A DNA stretch of 64,000 nucleotides. Origin: Astrocystis sublimbata (taxonomy: Eukaryota; Ascomycota; Sordariomycetes; Xylariales; Xylariaceae). The position numbers and the translations under genes were made by a program. Location of the stretch: contig JAJNNY010000053.1 in the NCBI GenBank assembly GCA_022453515.1, positions 1-64,000 on the forward strand. The letters run 5' to 3'. Numbering within the stretch: position 1 is the stretch's first letter; each line of letters starts with the position of its first letter. The notes beneath the pieces were generated by a model. The model was given only the letters and a program-made list of their open reading frames with translations. It was not told the origin of the DNA and searched no databases. Below, in pieces: positions 22,163 through 34,681 of the stretch.

Positions 22163-22580
22163 CAAATAGGTAACTAAGAAATAATGATTATTAAGTGTTT
22201 ATTTATTACGTTTGATTAAGTACAATATAGGTAGGTTAATGCAGGTGATCATTAAATCCTCCCACCACATGCCTAGGTACCTGAGAATGACTTGGCCCGG
22301 GTTGGCTTAGCGCTAAACACCATACTACCTCGCCCTCCCGACCATCTCATCCACTTACATCACCTCACTACCGACAACGCCCCGCCATCACCATCCACCG
22401 TCGACCATCGACCATCGCAGCGTTGCATGGTCCTCCGCCTTGTCTCATGCTTCAATTATGCGCATATACCACGAATACTAGAGCCCGAATACTATAACGG
22501 AACCGAGCTACCACACAGCGGCGCTCCCCTGCGCCATCGCTCCTTGCTGTCCCGCAAACCAAATATGACCAGCCGGCAAC
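21158..22580. other. Intergenic between PEPCK and PAN2
   Basis: 3' region of PEPCK followed by AT-rich DNA with a 27-base T run (22136-22162), a GCCTAGGTACCT word at 22271-22282, then the C-rich presumed promoter and leader of PAN2. No gene is seen. Confidence 0.45.
22136..22162. repeat. Poly(T) tract, 27 bases
   Basis: Uninterrupted T homopolymer in an AT-rich spacer. Read on the minus strand it is a poly(A) run, but no adjacent retroelement sequence is visible. Confidence 0.9.
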
Positions 22581-25500
22581 ATGGATGGAGATTGGGACGA
22601 GGTACGCCCCGGTCACCACGCCACCACAATGCCGTCACTTCAGCCGCAGAGAGATCGCTAACCGTCGACCGTATCTTGCTCTTTCCAGGTCGCCCGCATA
22701 CCCTTTCCGCCCGTGGGCCTCCGCGCTCTACCCACCCCCGTCACGCGTTTAGCCTTTGACATCTCCCAAGAACTGCTGTGGACCGGCAATCAATTCGTAC
22801 GAACCAAACGAACCTCCACCATTTTCCTGCTCAAGCCGACATATGTGTCACAACAACGGCCTGCTGACAGAGATCCTCGATAGGGCCGGGTCACGTCCTT
22901 CTACGGCGCCAAACTACAGCAATATACGTCCTTCAAAGCCCATACAACGAAAGATGGCGCCGTCCTCCAGATACTATTCAACGACAAGGGCATCATCATC
23001 ATCGGTGCCCATAGCGTGCATATGCGCACCCGACGCGGGCAACCGCTGTGGACCGTGAGGTATACCGAGCCAACGTGCCCCCCATCCAGGAGGTGTGAGG
23101 CTGACTTGGTTGATCTTATAGGCACGACGATATGAAAGAGCTACGATGCATGAGCTTCACGTCCAAGGGTACGAACGAGATACTGGTGGCCGGCGAGCAG
23201 GATAAGATGCTGGTCATCGATACCGTCAAGGGCGAAGTGACGAAACAAGTAAGTCCGCCAGGCCAGCATAGTCGTCTACAGGCTCCGGTACTCATCTGCT
23301 TCTCCAGGTGCCGACCGAACACAAGTACAAGATTATGCGGAGGAGCAGCCGCAACATCTGCGCCGCAACGCCCGGAGGCTCTGTTCATATAATCGACTCC
23401 GTCACCTTCCAAGTTCTCAAGACGTGGAACGCCCACACAGCTGCCATCAACGACATGGACGCCCAACACGACTTCATCGTCACCTGTGGCTACTCAGCCA
23501 GACAGCAAGGGAACTATATGCCCGATAACTATATGCCCGATCCTTTTGTCAATGTCTTCGACCTGAAGAACATGACGTCCATGTCTCCCATCCCCTTCCC
23601 TGCTGGGGCGGCCTATGTTCGCATGCACCCTCGCATGTCTACCACTAGTATAGTCATGTCTCAGATTGGCCAGATGCATGTCGTCGACTTGATGAACCCA
23701 AACACTAGTAATGTGCGTCAAGCTAACAGCATGTCATATTTCTCCATGATTGAGATCGCACCGTCGGGGGAAGCTGTCGCACTGGCCGATCATGAGTGCT
23801 CCATTCAAATCTGGGGATCTCCAAACAAAATTCATTTTACCGAGTTCACGCGCCCTATTGAGACGGCTGACACGGTAGCCGCTGCGCCAAAGATAGAATT
23901 TGAGTCTTGGGATGTGTGAGTCACCGGATCTCTTAGCTATCTCTACGACGCTCCTCCTAACCTTGAATTCACCTAGACCATTAAGCTCTGTTGGCATGCC
24001 GTACTATAGGGAAGTAATGCTGTCAGCATGGCCGGGCGGTATGATCGCTGAGGTTGGTGGTCTCCCGCCGGTTAAGGTCGATCCGCAGCTCCTTGCTACT
24101 CTCTCCGAAACGGAATGGGGTTACTATGGAAAGAACACACGACCAGTTCGTCGCAATCAGGTCGAGGATGTACGCGGCAGTGAGAGCCCTCAGAGTACCC
24201 TGAAGCAGCCCAAGTTTTTGAGTGAAAGAGCCCGTGAACTGGCCAAGTCGCCGGCCGGAACACCTGCACCTGAAGAAAATTTCCCCGAATTTCCACTCAT
24301 CCTTCATGAAAGCAAGCTCGAAAGCCACAAGATTGAAGTACCAGACCTGTATCAACACATTGAAATAAAATACAGCAAATTCGGCATCGATGATTTCGAC
24401 TTCGGGTAAGTTGCCTATACATATGCCAACTTGATGACCAACTCGCTTACTCGAAGTAGGTACTTCAACAAATCGCAGTATTCCGGACTTCAGAATCACA
24501 TCGTCAATGCATACGCAAACCCCTTACTGCAAATCATGCATTATACTCCTTTGATACGGAACATTGCACTCCAGCATGCAGCGACGGCATGTGTGGACGG
24601 CATGTGTCTACTCTGTGAGCTAGGCTTTCTGTTCGACATGCTTGATAAAGCGGAAGGGGATGCCTGCCAAGCATCTAACTTCACCAAGACTCTGAGCTAT
24701 CATCCAGACTGTGAGTAACGTCTGACATGACATCCATTGTCGGGGAATTAAACTAATAAATAAATCAAGCTGGGCGTTTAGGTCTGCTAGAGGAAGAGCC
24801 GCACGGGGCCGACCGTACCCACATGCTGCAGCAACTGGCTCGGCATTTGCTGAAACAGATGTCGCAAGATTACAGCACAATGGTCAACAAGAATGTCCAA
24901 AGTTTTGGCGTCGACCCACAGCCACCTGGCGCTTTCCAGGAGGTATGAGCTTGATCCACGGCTTCTACGTACAAAGCTTCACTGCTAACTGCCGTCAGCT
25001 ATTCCAAACTTCTGCAGTTAGCTCCATAAGATGCATGAACTGCAGAAATGAAAACACCAAAGCAGATCCTACGATGTTAAATGAGTTGATATATCCACAA
25101 AATGTGGGTAGAGCCGCATCTTCCTCCGTGTCCAGCGATAGGACAGCTAACACGAAGAAGAAACTTGGTCCGAGGAATCCCCGTGTTAAGGGCACGACAT
25201 TCTCGCAGGTTTTGAAAATGAGTGTGGAACGCGAGACTACGAACAAGGGATGGTGCAACACATGCCATCGTTACCAGACTCTGGCAACCAGGAAAACAAT
25301 CCACAAGATACCTAGTGTACTGATGCTCGCCGCCTCTATTCATACAGCTGAGCATCGACACTTATGGGCCACGCCTGGCTGGCTCCCAGAAGAGATTGGC
25401 ATTATAGTGGATAACGGAAACTTTTTCTGTTATGAAGGAGAAGACCTGAAGTTGCACCTGCAGCGCGGAATTCATAATATCACGGTGTACTCCTTGACAG

Positions 25501-26780
25501 GTGTTACCATCAATATCGACGGTGGTAAACAGCAACAGTCCCATCTGGTGGCTATGGCAAACGGTCAGTATATTCTGTCACTAACACCTCTCATGGCGGG
25601 GATGAACTAACTCGAGATCAAGTTGCACACTCGGCACCAACCGCATCAGACAAGAGCCAGTGGTATCTTTTCAATGACTTCCACGTCAAAGCCGTCCCAG
25701 ACAAGGAAGCACTGACCTTTAACACGACCTGGAAGACACCGTCTGTTATTGTATACCAAACCAAGAGCGCCAACAATCGCCTCGATTCTAGCTGGAAACG
25801 AAACCTAGATGCCAGGCTTCTGTATCTGGATCTTCTGTAAGATAAATTTTCTATTTTTGGAAAGGATCACCTGACGCTAATCTCTGTTCAGACCACATCG
25901 ACGCGACAAAACATATCAGGCACTGAGCCGTGAGACTGAGCCCGCGGGACCCGATTCTATCGTTGCTATTGACACCGAGTTCGTGAAGATCGCACAGCCA
26001 GAGGTGGAGATGCACTCAGACGGCAACTCCAAGATCCTACGACCAACAGTGCACGCCTTAGCCAGGACATCGATCATTCGCGGCAATGGCATGGATGAAG
26101 GTGTACCTTTCATAGACGACTACATCATCATTGACGAGAAGGTAGTAGACTATTTAACATCTTACTCAGGCATCACGCCGGAGGATTTGGACAAGACAAT
26201 CGCTATGGAGCGAGGCCACAATCTTGTCCCCTTGAAAATCGCTTACAAGAAGATCTGGATCCTACTCAACCTCGGGTGCAAGTTTCTAGGGCATGGGCTC
26301 AAGCAGGACTTCCGAGTAATTAACATCCACGTGCCCAAGGCGCAGATAATCGACACGAGTGGGCTCTTCTTCATCAAAGAGCGACTTCGGAAGCTGAGCT
26401 TGCAGTTCCTGGCCTACACGGTTCTGAAAGAAGACATTCAGCTGCATACGCACGACTCGATCGAGGACGCCCGCACAGCCCTCCGACTCTATCGCAAATA
26501 CCAGGAATACGTCGAGGCTGGCATTCTAGAGACAATGCTCCAGGAGATCTACGCCAAGGGTCTGGCCTCGAACTTCAAGCCACCCGTCAAGACGACAGGA
26601 ATCGGGAACGGGAACGGCGGCACCCCCAACCGCACCGATACGCCGCCCTCGGCCCATACGCCCGGGAATGGACCTGGTACTACGCCTTCGACCCCGTCTA
26701 AGAAATCGGGGTCTAGCGTGTTTGGTATCACGCCTGTTTCTACCCCGTTGCGGGAATCGAGCTCTTCAGGAGGGGCTTAG
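22581..26780 (+). CDS. PAN2: PAN2, catalytic subunit of the PAN2-PAN3 deadenylase
   Basis: 3'-5' poly(A)-specific exoribonuclease that, with PAN3 and Pab1, trims mRNA poly(A) tails in the cytoplasm. Eleven exons (first exon only 7 codons, 22581-22601; last exon 25892-26780) assemble without frame conflict into about 1,186 aa, the usual size. The order is an N-terminal WD40-type propeller (SQELLWTGNQFGRVTSFYG, LFNDKGIIIIG, MKELRCMSFTSKGT), a linker with PYYREVMLSAWPG, a ubiquitin-hydrolase-like pseudo-protease domain (YSGLQNHIVNAYANPLLQ, SIRCMNCRNE) and a C-terminal RNase T/DEDDh exonuclease. Catalytic acids are intact: AIDTEF (D and E), KQDFR (D) and HDSIEDAR (H and D). The tail (last about 70 residues) is Thr/Pro/Gly/Ser-rich and low-complexity. 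Introns are 53-87 bp with good consensus. Tail and propeller vary among species; the identification is firm. Confidence 0.95.
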
Positions 26781-29615
26781 GGACCCTGGTGAAATGTCTC
26801 GACGATACGATGGGGTATGGAACGTGGAAGCAGAAGGGAAAGAAAGTGGAGGAGGTTATCATTTGGAAAATGAATCGATAGAGAGCGGCGCTATTTTCTA
26901 CTGTCGCCTGGTTTTTTGGGGGTGGCAGTGCACACATCAGGTCAGATATGGCATGCTTGCCTATCGATTTGATGTCAGTAGCGTTTTTCAGCTCAAACAT
27001 CGATCTTCAAGCGACATCTTGCTTTTATGAAACTCGAGGCGCTCGGATTCATATTCATACGTCGTTTGGAGAAATCTAAAACTTAGAAAAAAAGAATGCA
27101 AAATCAATCAATCAACCAATCAGATAGGATGAGAGGCAGTGACTTGTGAAGACTTGAAGTGACTGTTTGTAAACCACCCCGCTGAGAATTGGTGCGAGTA
27201 CATGTATAGTAAAGTCACTACTGTCACTCCCGTCCGGAGCGCTAACTACCTAAAGCAAGGTGAAGGGGTTTCTGATGAATACCTATCTCCCTACGAAGTT
27301 GATATAGCAGATAGCGATATCTGTATTTAATGACCAAGCGAAATGAGGAGGTGGCGACATATCATACGGAGAGCCTCACAAGGGTAGCTGGCGGTGGGAA
27401 AAGTAATAAAATGATATGCTTATACAAGTTTCTAGCGCCAGGATAGAGATTGAACAAAACATGGTTCAAATGAGTTGTATAAAAAGATAATATGCTGTCC
27501 ATATTAATATTGAGCGATTTTATAATTTCACTCATCTACATAAGTTTTTTGATGTTTCTGTGTTGGTGTTTCAAGAGCTCTCCCTCTCAAAGAAAGCATT
27601 TATAATTATGACACATAGTTTGATGCTGGGCGAGACAGGATCATATTAGGTGCTGGGCCCAGGCGCAGATGCGCCATAATTATCTGTCTCCTTCTGGAAG
27701 GCTGAGAATCACGTCATTATAGCCATTGTGAGCGAATTGTAATAATCTAACTAACACCTGACAACCTCCCGAGCCTACCTACCTAGAAGACATGAGTACA
27801 GAGTGGGTGATCAGATCGTCAACATCTGATGGATCACGCACCTAGGTAATATGATGGGAGTAGCCTCGGGCGGTGGCTTTTTTAGTCGGTAGGGCTAGGA
27901 GAGGCAGATTCTAGAACTTGATGGGAGGCTCCGCGCTAGTTGTTTGAGGTTCACGAGTAACATCGAGGTGAGTGAGGCCAGAACATTTAGAAATGGCCTG
28001 AAAGATGCTGTCATTGTTGATTGGCATATACTGTTAAGCGCTTTTCACAAGTCTTCCGTATCGATTTTTAAATAGTAATAATTGCATTGAAGTATCTCCT
28101 CAATGCCGTCGATCGTGAGGTGAGTGCCCAATAATGAGAGCGTTGCTCTTAATCATTAGTATAGTCAGAGACTCAAGAGCCTACTTTTTCAAACCTACTA
28201 CTCCCACTAGGTACCTAATCAAGTCATTATACGTACGGTTCACGCTGCCTGCATCTAATTAGCATGCCAGCCGCATCACGTCATCGGCCTTGAGCTCGGC
28301 GGTTCCGTTGTTACCATTTAATTATATGCTGCCGGGGCTAACCGCAGTGGCCATACGGGAGCCGCGACTGAAAGGCTAGATTGTAGGTGGCCCAGGGATT
28401 TTCTTAAAAATTTGACACATCTGTGTGTCGGTCTGAATGCATGCTACATACTCTTAGTTATAGCATCATCTGCAGCCTTAATGTCAAACATGCCATGTCT
28501 TCGTTGGGCTTAGTAAAGGCATGTCGCCTATAGCACTAGGTGGTATTCGGTAAACGGCAAGCTATTCCAGGATGGAGCTTATTGGGGTGAGTATGTAGGT
28601 ATAGGTAGGTAGTCAGACTCTTTTACTGGGCAGTATGTGAGATGTTAGATCGAATTGCGTGACAGACTTGATAGACTTGGCTGTGATGAGAGTAAGCTTC
28701 TAGAATATGCAAAGAAGGGGGGGAAGCACTGTTTCTAGGTACCTAAGGTTTGGCTGGCTATTCTTTCGTATATACCTCTACCTAATGTCAGTAATAGAGT
28801 ACACCACTGCACTAGTATTGGCCAAAGCGAAGCGATGACCCTGTTCATCTGCATACTTCCAGATGCAGCTCACATGGCTATTGTGTTATCGTATCCGATC
28901 AGTGACCAACCAGGACTCGACTGGAATGCCCAGACAAGCGCAGGTTAGATGTCAAATAGGTACCTACCTGATTGGGACTAGCAGCACAGGCAGGGGAGAG
29001 GTCCAAGTCAGGTCTGCATGCTCGGCCGTAAATCTTGCAGTCTTCAATCAATGCTTCTAAAATCTTCAATTATGCTACCTGCTAATCACGTTAGAGCAGG
29101 AACGGTCGCGCGTGGTTCTAGCGCCGGCAGCGGCAAGATTTCTCTAGCTTTTGACGCTAGAACCCGAAAGTGCAGCTTCAAACCTTCCCAAATCGCACCG
29201 CGCATTACCCAGCAGAAGCTCGATCCGATACTCTACTGTACAAATATCCTCCCAGACGAGCAGGTATTTGTTGACTGCACCGTATGAAGCTGCAAACGGA
29301 AAGCCTATCTACCTAGCCTGGCACTTTGGCGTGTGGGACGGACACCAGATCCATGGTCCTTTCAGGTTCCAAGCCTTTCGCGATGTCGATGGGTGCGATG
29401 GCGTGCTCGCCAAGACCCAGGTTTTTGCTGCAGATGCTACGTAAGGAAAACCCTATGGCGCCATTGGCTGTCAGGATGAGATCGACTGCGCGTGAACCTT
29501 GAGGGTACAAGTAGAGGGTGTGTGAAATGCAGATAATAAGCACATACCCTGCTGCTCGTCGATTCACATCCACCTCCTCACCTTTCGACAACCCATCCAA
29601 TTCGTCTTATCACGG
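26781..29615. other. Intergenic 26.8-29.6 kb
   Basis: A 2.8-kb spacer after PAN2, AT-rich, with several CTAGGTACCTA-type palindromes (near 27841, 28207, 28734, 28959). Short ORFs near 28863-29444 (+) have no convincing content. No tRNA or repeat element was recognised. Confidence 0.45.
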
Positions 29616-31390
29616 ATGCCCTCGTATGGGACCATAAGCGATAGCAGGATGGGGAAAAGCAGTGACATCCACGACACGGAGCGGAGCGTGTCTGTCGAGG
29701 GCACCTCGCCCGAGCGCCTCAACGACAGCGAATCCCTCACCGGCGTCCAGAGATACGACTACGATGAGTCCCAGAAGATTGGCATCACCGGTGCTACGTT
29801 CCTGATCTTGAATAAGATGATCGGAACCGGAAGTGAGTCTCCCATGTCTACCTTCGATGGCACCTATCCATCCACGCCATTCTGCGCCTAGGGACTAACA
29901 CCAAGTTCAGTCTTCTCTACGCCGTCCAGTATTTTCGCTGCGACTGGCTCTGTCGGCGTGTCCCTGTTCCTCTGGGTCATTGGCGGCGTCCTGACCTTCT
30001 GCGGTCTCAGTGTGTGGTTAGAATTCGGTCTCGCCATTCCGCGTTCGGGTGGTGAGAAGAACTACCTCGAGCGCATCTACCGCCGTCCTCGCTACCTGGC
30101 CACCTGCGTCTTAGCATCGCAGATGATCCTTCTCGGTTTCTCGTCCGGCAACGCCCTCGCGTTCGGGCGCTATGTCTTGGCTGCCTCCGGCAGTACCCAG
30201 GGCGACGGCTGGGTGGCCCGCGGCATCGGCGTCGCCGCGACCACCTTTGCAGTAGGCCTGCACGCCATCTTCCCCAAATGGGGCATCCGCCTCGTCAATG
30301 TGCTGGGTGTTTTCAAGGTCGTCATCGTGCTCTTTATCGTCTTCTCGGGTTTCGCAGCCCTCGCCGGTCACCTACGTGTACCGGCGCCGCACAATTTTGA
30401 CAACGCTTTCAAGATCGAGGTGACGGAGGACTACGGCGGCACGGGTGCTTACGGCTACGCCAACGCCCTGCTCAACATCATCTACAGTTACAAGGGCTGG
30501 GAGAACGCCAACTACGTCATCGGAGAGCTCAAGCACCCCCGCAAGACGCTCTCCGTTGCCGCGCCCCTGGCCATTGGCGGCGTCACCATCCTCTACGTGC
30601 TCGCGAACGTTGCCTACTTCGCCGCCATCCCCAAGAAGGACCTGGCCACTTCTGAGGTCCTCGTAGCCGCCCTGTTCTTCAAGAACATCTTTGGCGACAG
30701 CGCGGGCGTCAGGGTGCTGCCTGTATTCGTGGCGCTCAGCAACCTCGGTAACGTGCTAGCCGTGAGCTTTGCCCACGCCCGGCTCAACCAGGAATTCGGA
30801 AAGGAGGCTCTGTTGCCGTTCAGCAGATTCTGGGCTTCCATCAAGCCGTTCGGTGCCCCGGCCCCTGCAGTAAGTACCACACACCCTTGATCCTGAATCT
30901 CTTCGTCTCGCGCGAGTGTCATGCTAACCTAGAGAAATAGCTCTTCCTTCACTGGCTCGTCACAGTCATCGTGCTGATCGCCCCTCCCGCGGGTCCCGCC
31001 TACAACTTCGTTGTCAATCTGTACACGTACCCCGGCGCCTGGATCAACGGCTTCGTCTGCGCCGGCCTCATCTACCTGCAATGGAACAAGTCTGAGAACT
31101 GGTCCTCGCCATGGCACACCTACCTACCCATCACCGTTCTCTACCTCTTGGCCAACATCTTCCTGGCCTTCACGCCCTTCATCCCGCCCAACGGAAGCGC
31201 CAACGCGGACGGCTACCCGTACTACGTCTTCCCCGTCGTCGGAGTCGGTGTCCTGCTCCTCGGCGCCTTCTACTGGGTCTGCTGGACTAAGATATGGCCG
31301 GCCATCGGCGGCTACAAGATTGTGGCTACGCGATACATCGATGACCAAGGAGTTGAAGCGATTCGATATCAGAAGGTCAAGAACGAATAG
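29616..31390 (+). CDS. APC-family amino-acid permease, methionine permease-like
   Basis: Twelve-TM plasma-membrane transporter of the amino acid-polyamine-organocation superfamily, LAT/MUP1 branch (high-affinity methionine permease type in fungi). Three exons (29616-29832, 29911-30869, 30941-31390) give 541 aa. A hydrophilic N-tail with Ser/Asp-rich sequence precedes TM1. TM1 carries the substrate-binding unwound motif ILNKMIGTGIFSTPSSIF, the MUP1-like signature. Further landmarks are the GGEKNYLERIYRRP loop, the TM6 region NIIYSYKGWENANYV, and KHPRKTLSVAAPLAI. The C-terminus is short (DDQGVEAIRYQKVKNE). The GTGAGT and GTAAGT donors are canonical. Sulfur-amino-acid uptake is the likely role; other neutral amino acids remain possible. 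Confidence 0.9.
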
Positions 31391-32307
31391 AAGTTATTTT
31401 TTATTTTCCATGCTGCTTTGTTTGGGTACCAGATATGCTTAGATACCATTCAATAGAGGAGCATAATTCTGAGCTGTTCTTGTGCAACTAAACATTTGTC
31501 TTCACTTCTAAACTAACATGATCCGTCCCCATAATGCCTTATGATCACATACAATCTATCACTATGTCAGTATACTGTATCATTCGATAGTTAGCTCTGA
31601 CTGCCTCTCCATGCGGGGATGGTACCAAGTATATCACTCTGGAAACGTAGGGGATGTCTTATGCATTGGTATGTACTATGAGCTTTGAACAGATGTATTT
31701 CAGACATTTTCCACACTTCTGTTTACAGCTCGCGTCGAGGTTTCATCCATCTCAATGAATCTGCCAGCATGCTGCGCTAAGAGATACAAAGAGGGAGTTT
31801 ACCGGAGTCAGGGCATACATAACACGCACGGTCTATGCACAGGCTCAAGTCCGTCCTCGGGTATACTTACTTACTTCAAGCATACCTAAACTCCCACGTC
31901 ATAATCGCTCGAACTTACTGCCCACAAGGTTCTTGTGCTTCGTCCTTGTACGCAAGCTCAGTCTGCATGCAACGCGCGTCCGCATTCGCGCACTACCTCC
32001 CACGCCCAAACTCGGAGAAACACTGTCAAAAAGGATGCCTTAGTCAGCCTCTCCTTCTTTTGTCGCACTTTGGCTTTGATCATCTAAGAATCTTGCATCA
32101 AAGAGACTCAAGTACCAATAAATCCAACCCTCGCTAGAGGCTTCATTCAAATCATACAATTCCATTGTACCAACAGGAACCTGTTCGACTTGATACCAGT
32201 TGTTACAAATTCCAAGGGGTGTACTTAAGATCCTCTCTCCCCCTCTCAACTCATATCCCCCCTCCTTAGCAAACCATCGCAGAATATCTCAACATCACCA
32301 ACCCAAA
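31391..32307. other. Intergenic 31.4-32.3 kb
   Basis: 3' region of the permease and promoter of the small secreted/TM protein. The last 100 bp is CT-rich (cctctctccccctctc) as in fungal leaders. No gene is seen. Confidence 0.4.
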
Positions 32308-32598
32308 ATGTCGTACTCAACAGCTCTAATCATCAGCTTCCTTAGCGCTATCGCCCTTGGCGCCCCCCTCGACCAACGAAGATACATGGCCGGCGCGGTG
32401 GAGCCAACCTTCAACGCCACTGTGCTGGAGACATCTTCCAACAATGACATAGAACTGCCGCCTATTGCGTCCGAGGGTAAGGGCGAACAGCTCGTTGCTA
32501 TCGTGCTGGGATCAGTTGTTTCCTTCATACTCGCGGGGCTTTTGATCTGGTTCTTGCTAGTCACCTTTGGGTGCGTCGGGCGTCAGAGAAAGAGATAA
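32308..32598 (+). CDS. Small signal-peptide / single-TM protein, 96 aa
   Basis: Intron-less 96-codon ORF with a good ATG context (cccaaaATGTC) after a CT-rich leader. An N-terminal signal peptide (STALIISFLSAIALGAP) is followed by a short Asn/Thr-rich ectodomain with an NAT glycosylation site and an acidic segment. A C-terminal TM (LVAIVLGSVVSFILAGLLIW) and a basic cytosolic end (RQRKR) follow. The layout suggests a type I membrane peptide at the cell surface or in the secretory pathway. I do not recognise the family; calling it coding rests on this orderly architecture. Confidence 0.6.
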   Translation: MSYSTALIISFLSAIALGAPLDQRRYMAGAVEPTFNATVLETSSNNDIELPPIASEGKGEQLVAIVLGSVVSFILAGLLIWFLLVTFGCVGRQRKR

Positions 32599-34681
32599 TC
32601 GCAGGGATGGGGGCTTTTACTACTGCGGTGATCTCGAATTTTGATTGTCTTGTTCCCTAGGTATGCTTTTATTCTGAGTCCAGAATCAGATCTTCCGTGC
32701 TGGTCGGTCTCAAGTTTATGCTGTTAACTACTTAGTTGTCACTTACCTGTGTAGGACCTGTTTAAAAGCAATCTAAGTTTATGTTTCATGAGACTTGTTA
32801 CGGTTTCTAGTATAATGCTGATCTAGACACTGCTGCCTCGAATGTGAGTCCCTTCTTGCCATATGCCAACCAGCTAATCGGTCGTTGGGTCTTTTTTTCT
32901 CTTTTGCGTATGTAGGCCTCAGAAATCCGCTCGTTGACGAGGCTCTCCTATTACCTTCTAGCTCGAGCGTTAGAGTTATTTGAAAATCCTGTTGAGATGT
33001 AAAACTTCGTACAGGACGTCTCTCACCTGCCTCTCCCGACGCCTTACGCTGTTTCGAAACCGATCTAAACAAATGAAGTTGTAATGCCTTGTCTATAGGG
33101 TATTTTGGGGGGACCATAGAAGGGTGAAGTCGTAGTAGAAGGGTGAAATCAATGGCGGGAAAACAAAGTGAACCTCCCTGACCCGATGGCTAGATAGATA
33201 TTATCACGCTCGCGATTCAAGAACTTACAAAGGAATGGCGGATCGTCAGACCGGTGGGAACATCTAATTTGGTAGGCATAACAACAACGTTGGCTCCGAC
33301 AATGGCATCACTCGACGTTGTATGCCAAAAGGTTACGTATCGGACATTCGATGTCTTATCCTAGGAAGACGACATCTTGAAGGGATTCGGCCCTTCTGTA
33401 CTCTTCGTGTATTATTGGCCTCAAGCCATTGTATGTTCAAGACGAGGAGGCCGCTCCCGTCACAGTCAATTGATGACTTTGTTTGGGCAAGAGCAGATTG
33501 TGTGCTGCACGATCTCGTAGGTAAGATGGTATGAAATTAAGAAAGAGATAAAACACTTGCGAGCACCGAGGCAGCGACGGGTGCCAGGTGGTGATCGGAC
33601 TTGGTTCGCTCGATCCCTCAAGGAAACAGGTGGAACTACAAGAAAGTGGAAGAGGAAAGAGAGTGGTAGACAACCTTGATACATGTACTGAGGTACTACG
33701 AGGCACCTAGCGAGCTGGTAGGCACGGGAGGTAGCATGTAGATGCTTAAGTGCCTACAGATGGAAGGAGCGGCTACGAGGGAAGGCACACCTGCTATGTA
33801 TGTACCTACCTCCCAGGTTAGGTGCGAACGCACATGTTTGAAAGACTCAGATACTTTGGTATTACAGATAAGCATCACCACTGGGCACTATCATGCCAGG
33901 TGGTATGCGCAAATTACCATCTTAGATCTATGATGTGCCAAGTCCTGACTACAGTGTCAAGTGCAACCAGCGAGATCAATGGAACATACAGCCCTTGAAG
34001 GACTACGTGAGCTAAAGTTGAGAATCATATGCATCACACACCTTGGGGAGATTGCAATGAGACAGCATGGACAATAATCAGTGCGAGCCATTACACTAGA
34101 TGAGGCAACAGCGAGTGCCTACAGTTAGTTCACCATTGAATCTCAGAATGAACCCGAAAATGTAATCATATTGGGCTATGCAAGCTAGCTAATCCTACTA
34201 TATGCCCTTTTCTGCCAACCAACTCGCCTGGCTCTGCCAAAGGTGCTGCCGACGCAGCGCAGAGCCGTCAAATACGAAACACGGGAGAATGACTCCAAAG
34301 GTGTTTCATCGAATATGTGCAAAGTCGTGTGGCCCAGCAGACGAGACCCCGCCCGAATACTGCCGACGCCTTGCCATCAATCCGTCCAAACAGACCACCT
34401 TGAACCGAACGCCTGCCTGCCTGAACCTTCCGGGGTATATGCCTATTCGAATGCAGATGTCCACCTCCTGAGAACAAAGTTGAGAAATGTTGCTTTTTTG
34501 CATGTCATGCCCGCAGCGCCTGAAACCTGACTGTGCGCGTTATATGAGGTGCCGCCCGCTGATGCTGGAAGAAGGAAAGAAAAGGCCCGCACTTGGGAAT
34601 AAGACATGTCTATATGTACATGAATGAAGATGGAAATGAGGAGAGTGTTGAGTGACTGCTGTGAAGTCGGGACCGTGCTTG
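32599..34681. other. Intergenic 32.6-34.7 kb
   Basis: About 2.1 kb without a supported gene. ORFs of up to 112 codons (32779-33117 -, 34202-34530 +) overlap one another in several frames and show no motifs. TACCTACC-type words occur around 33800. Confidence 0.4.
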
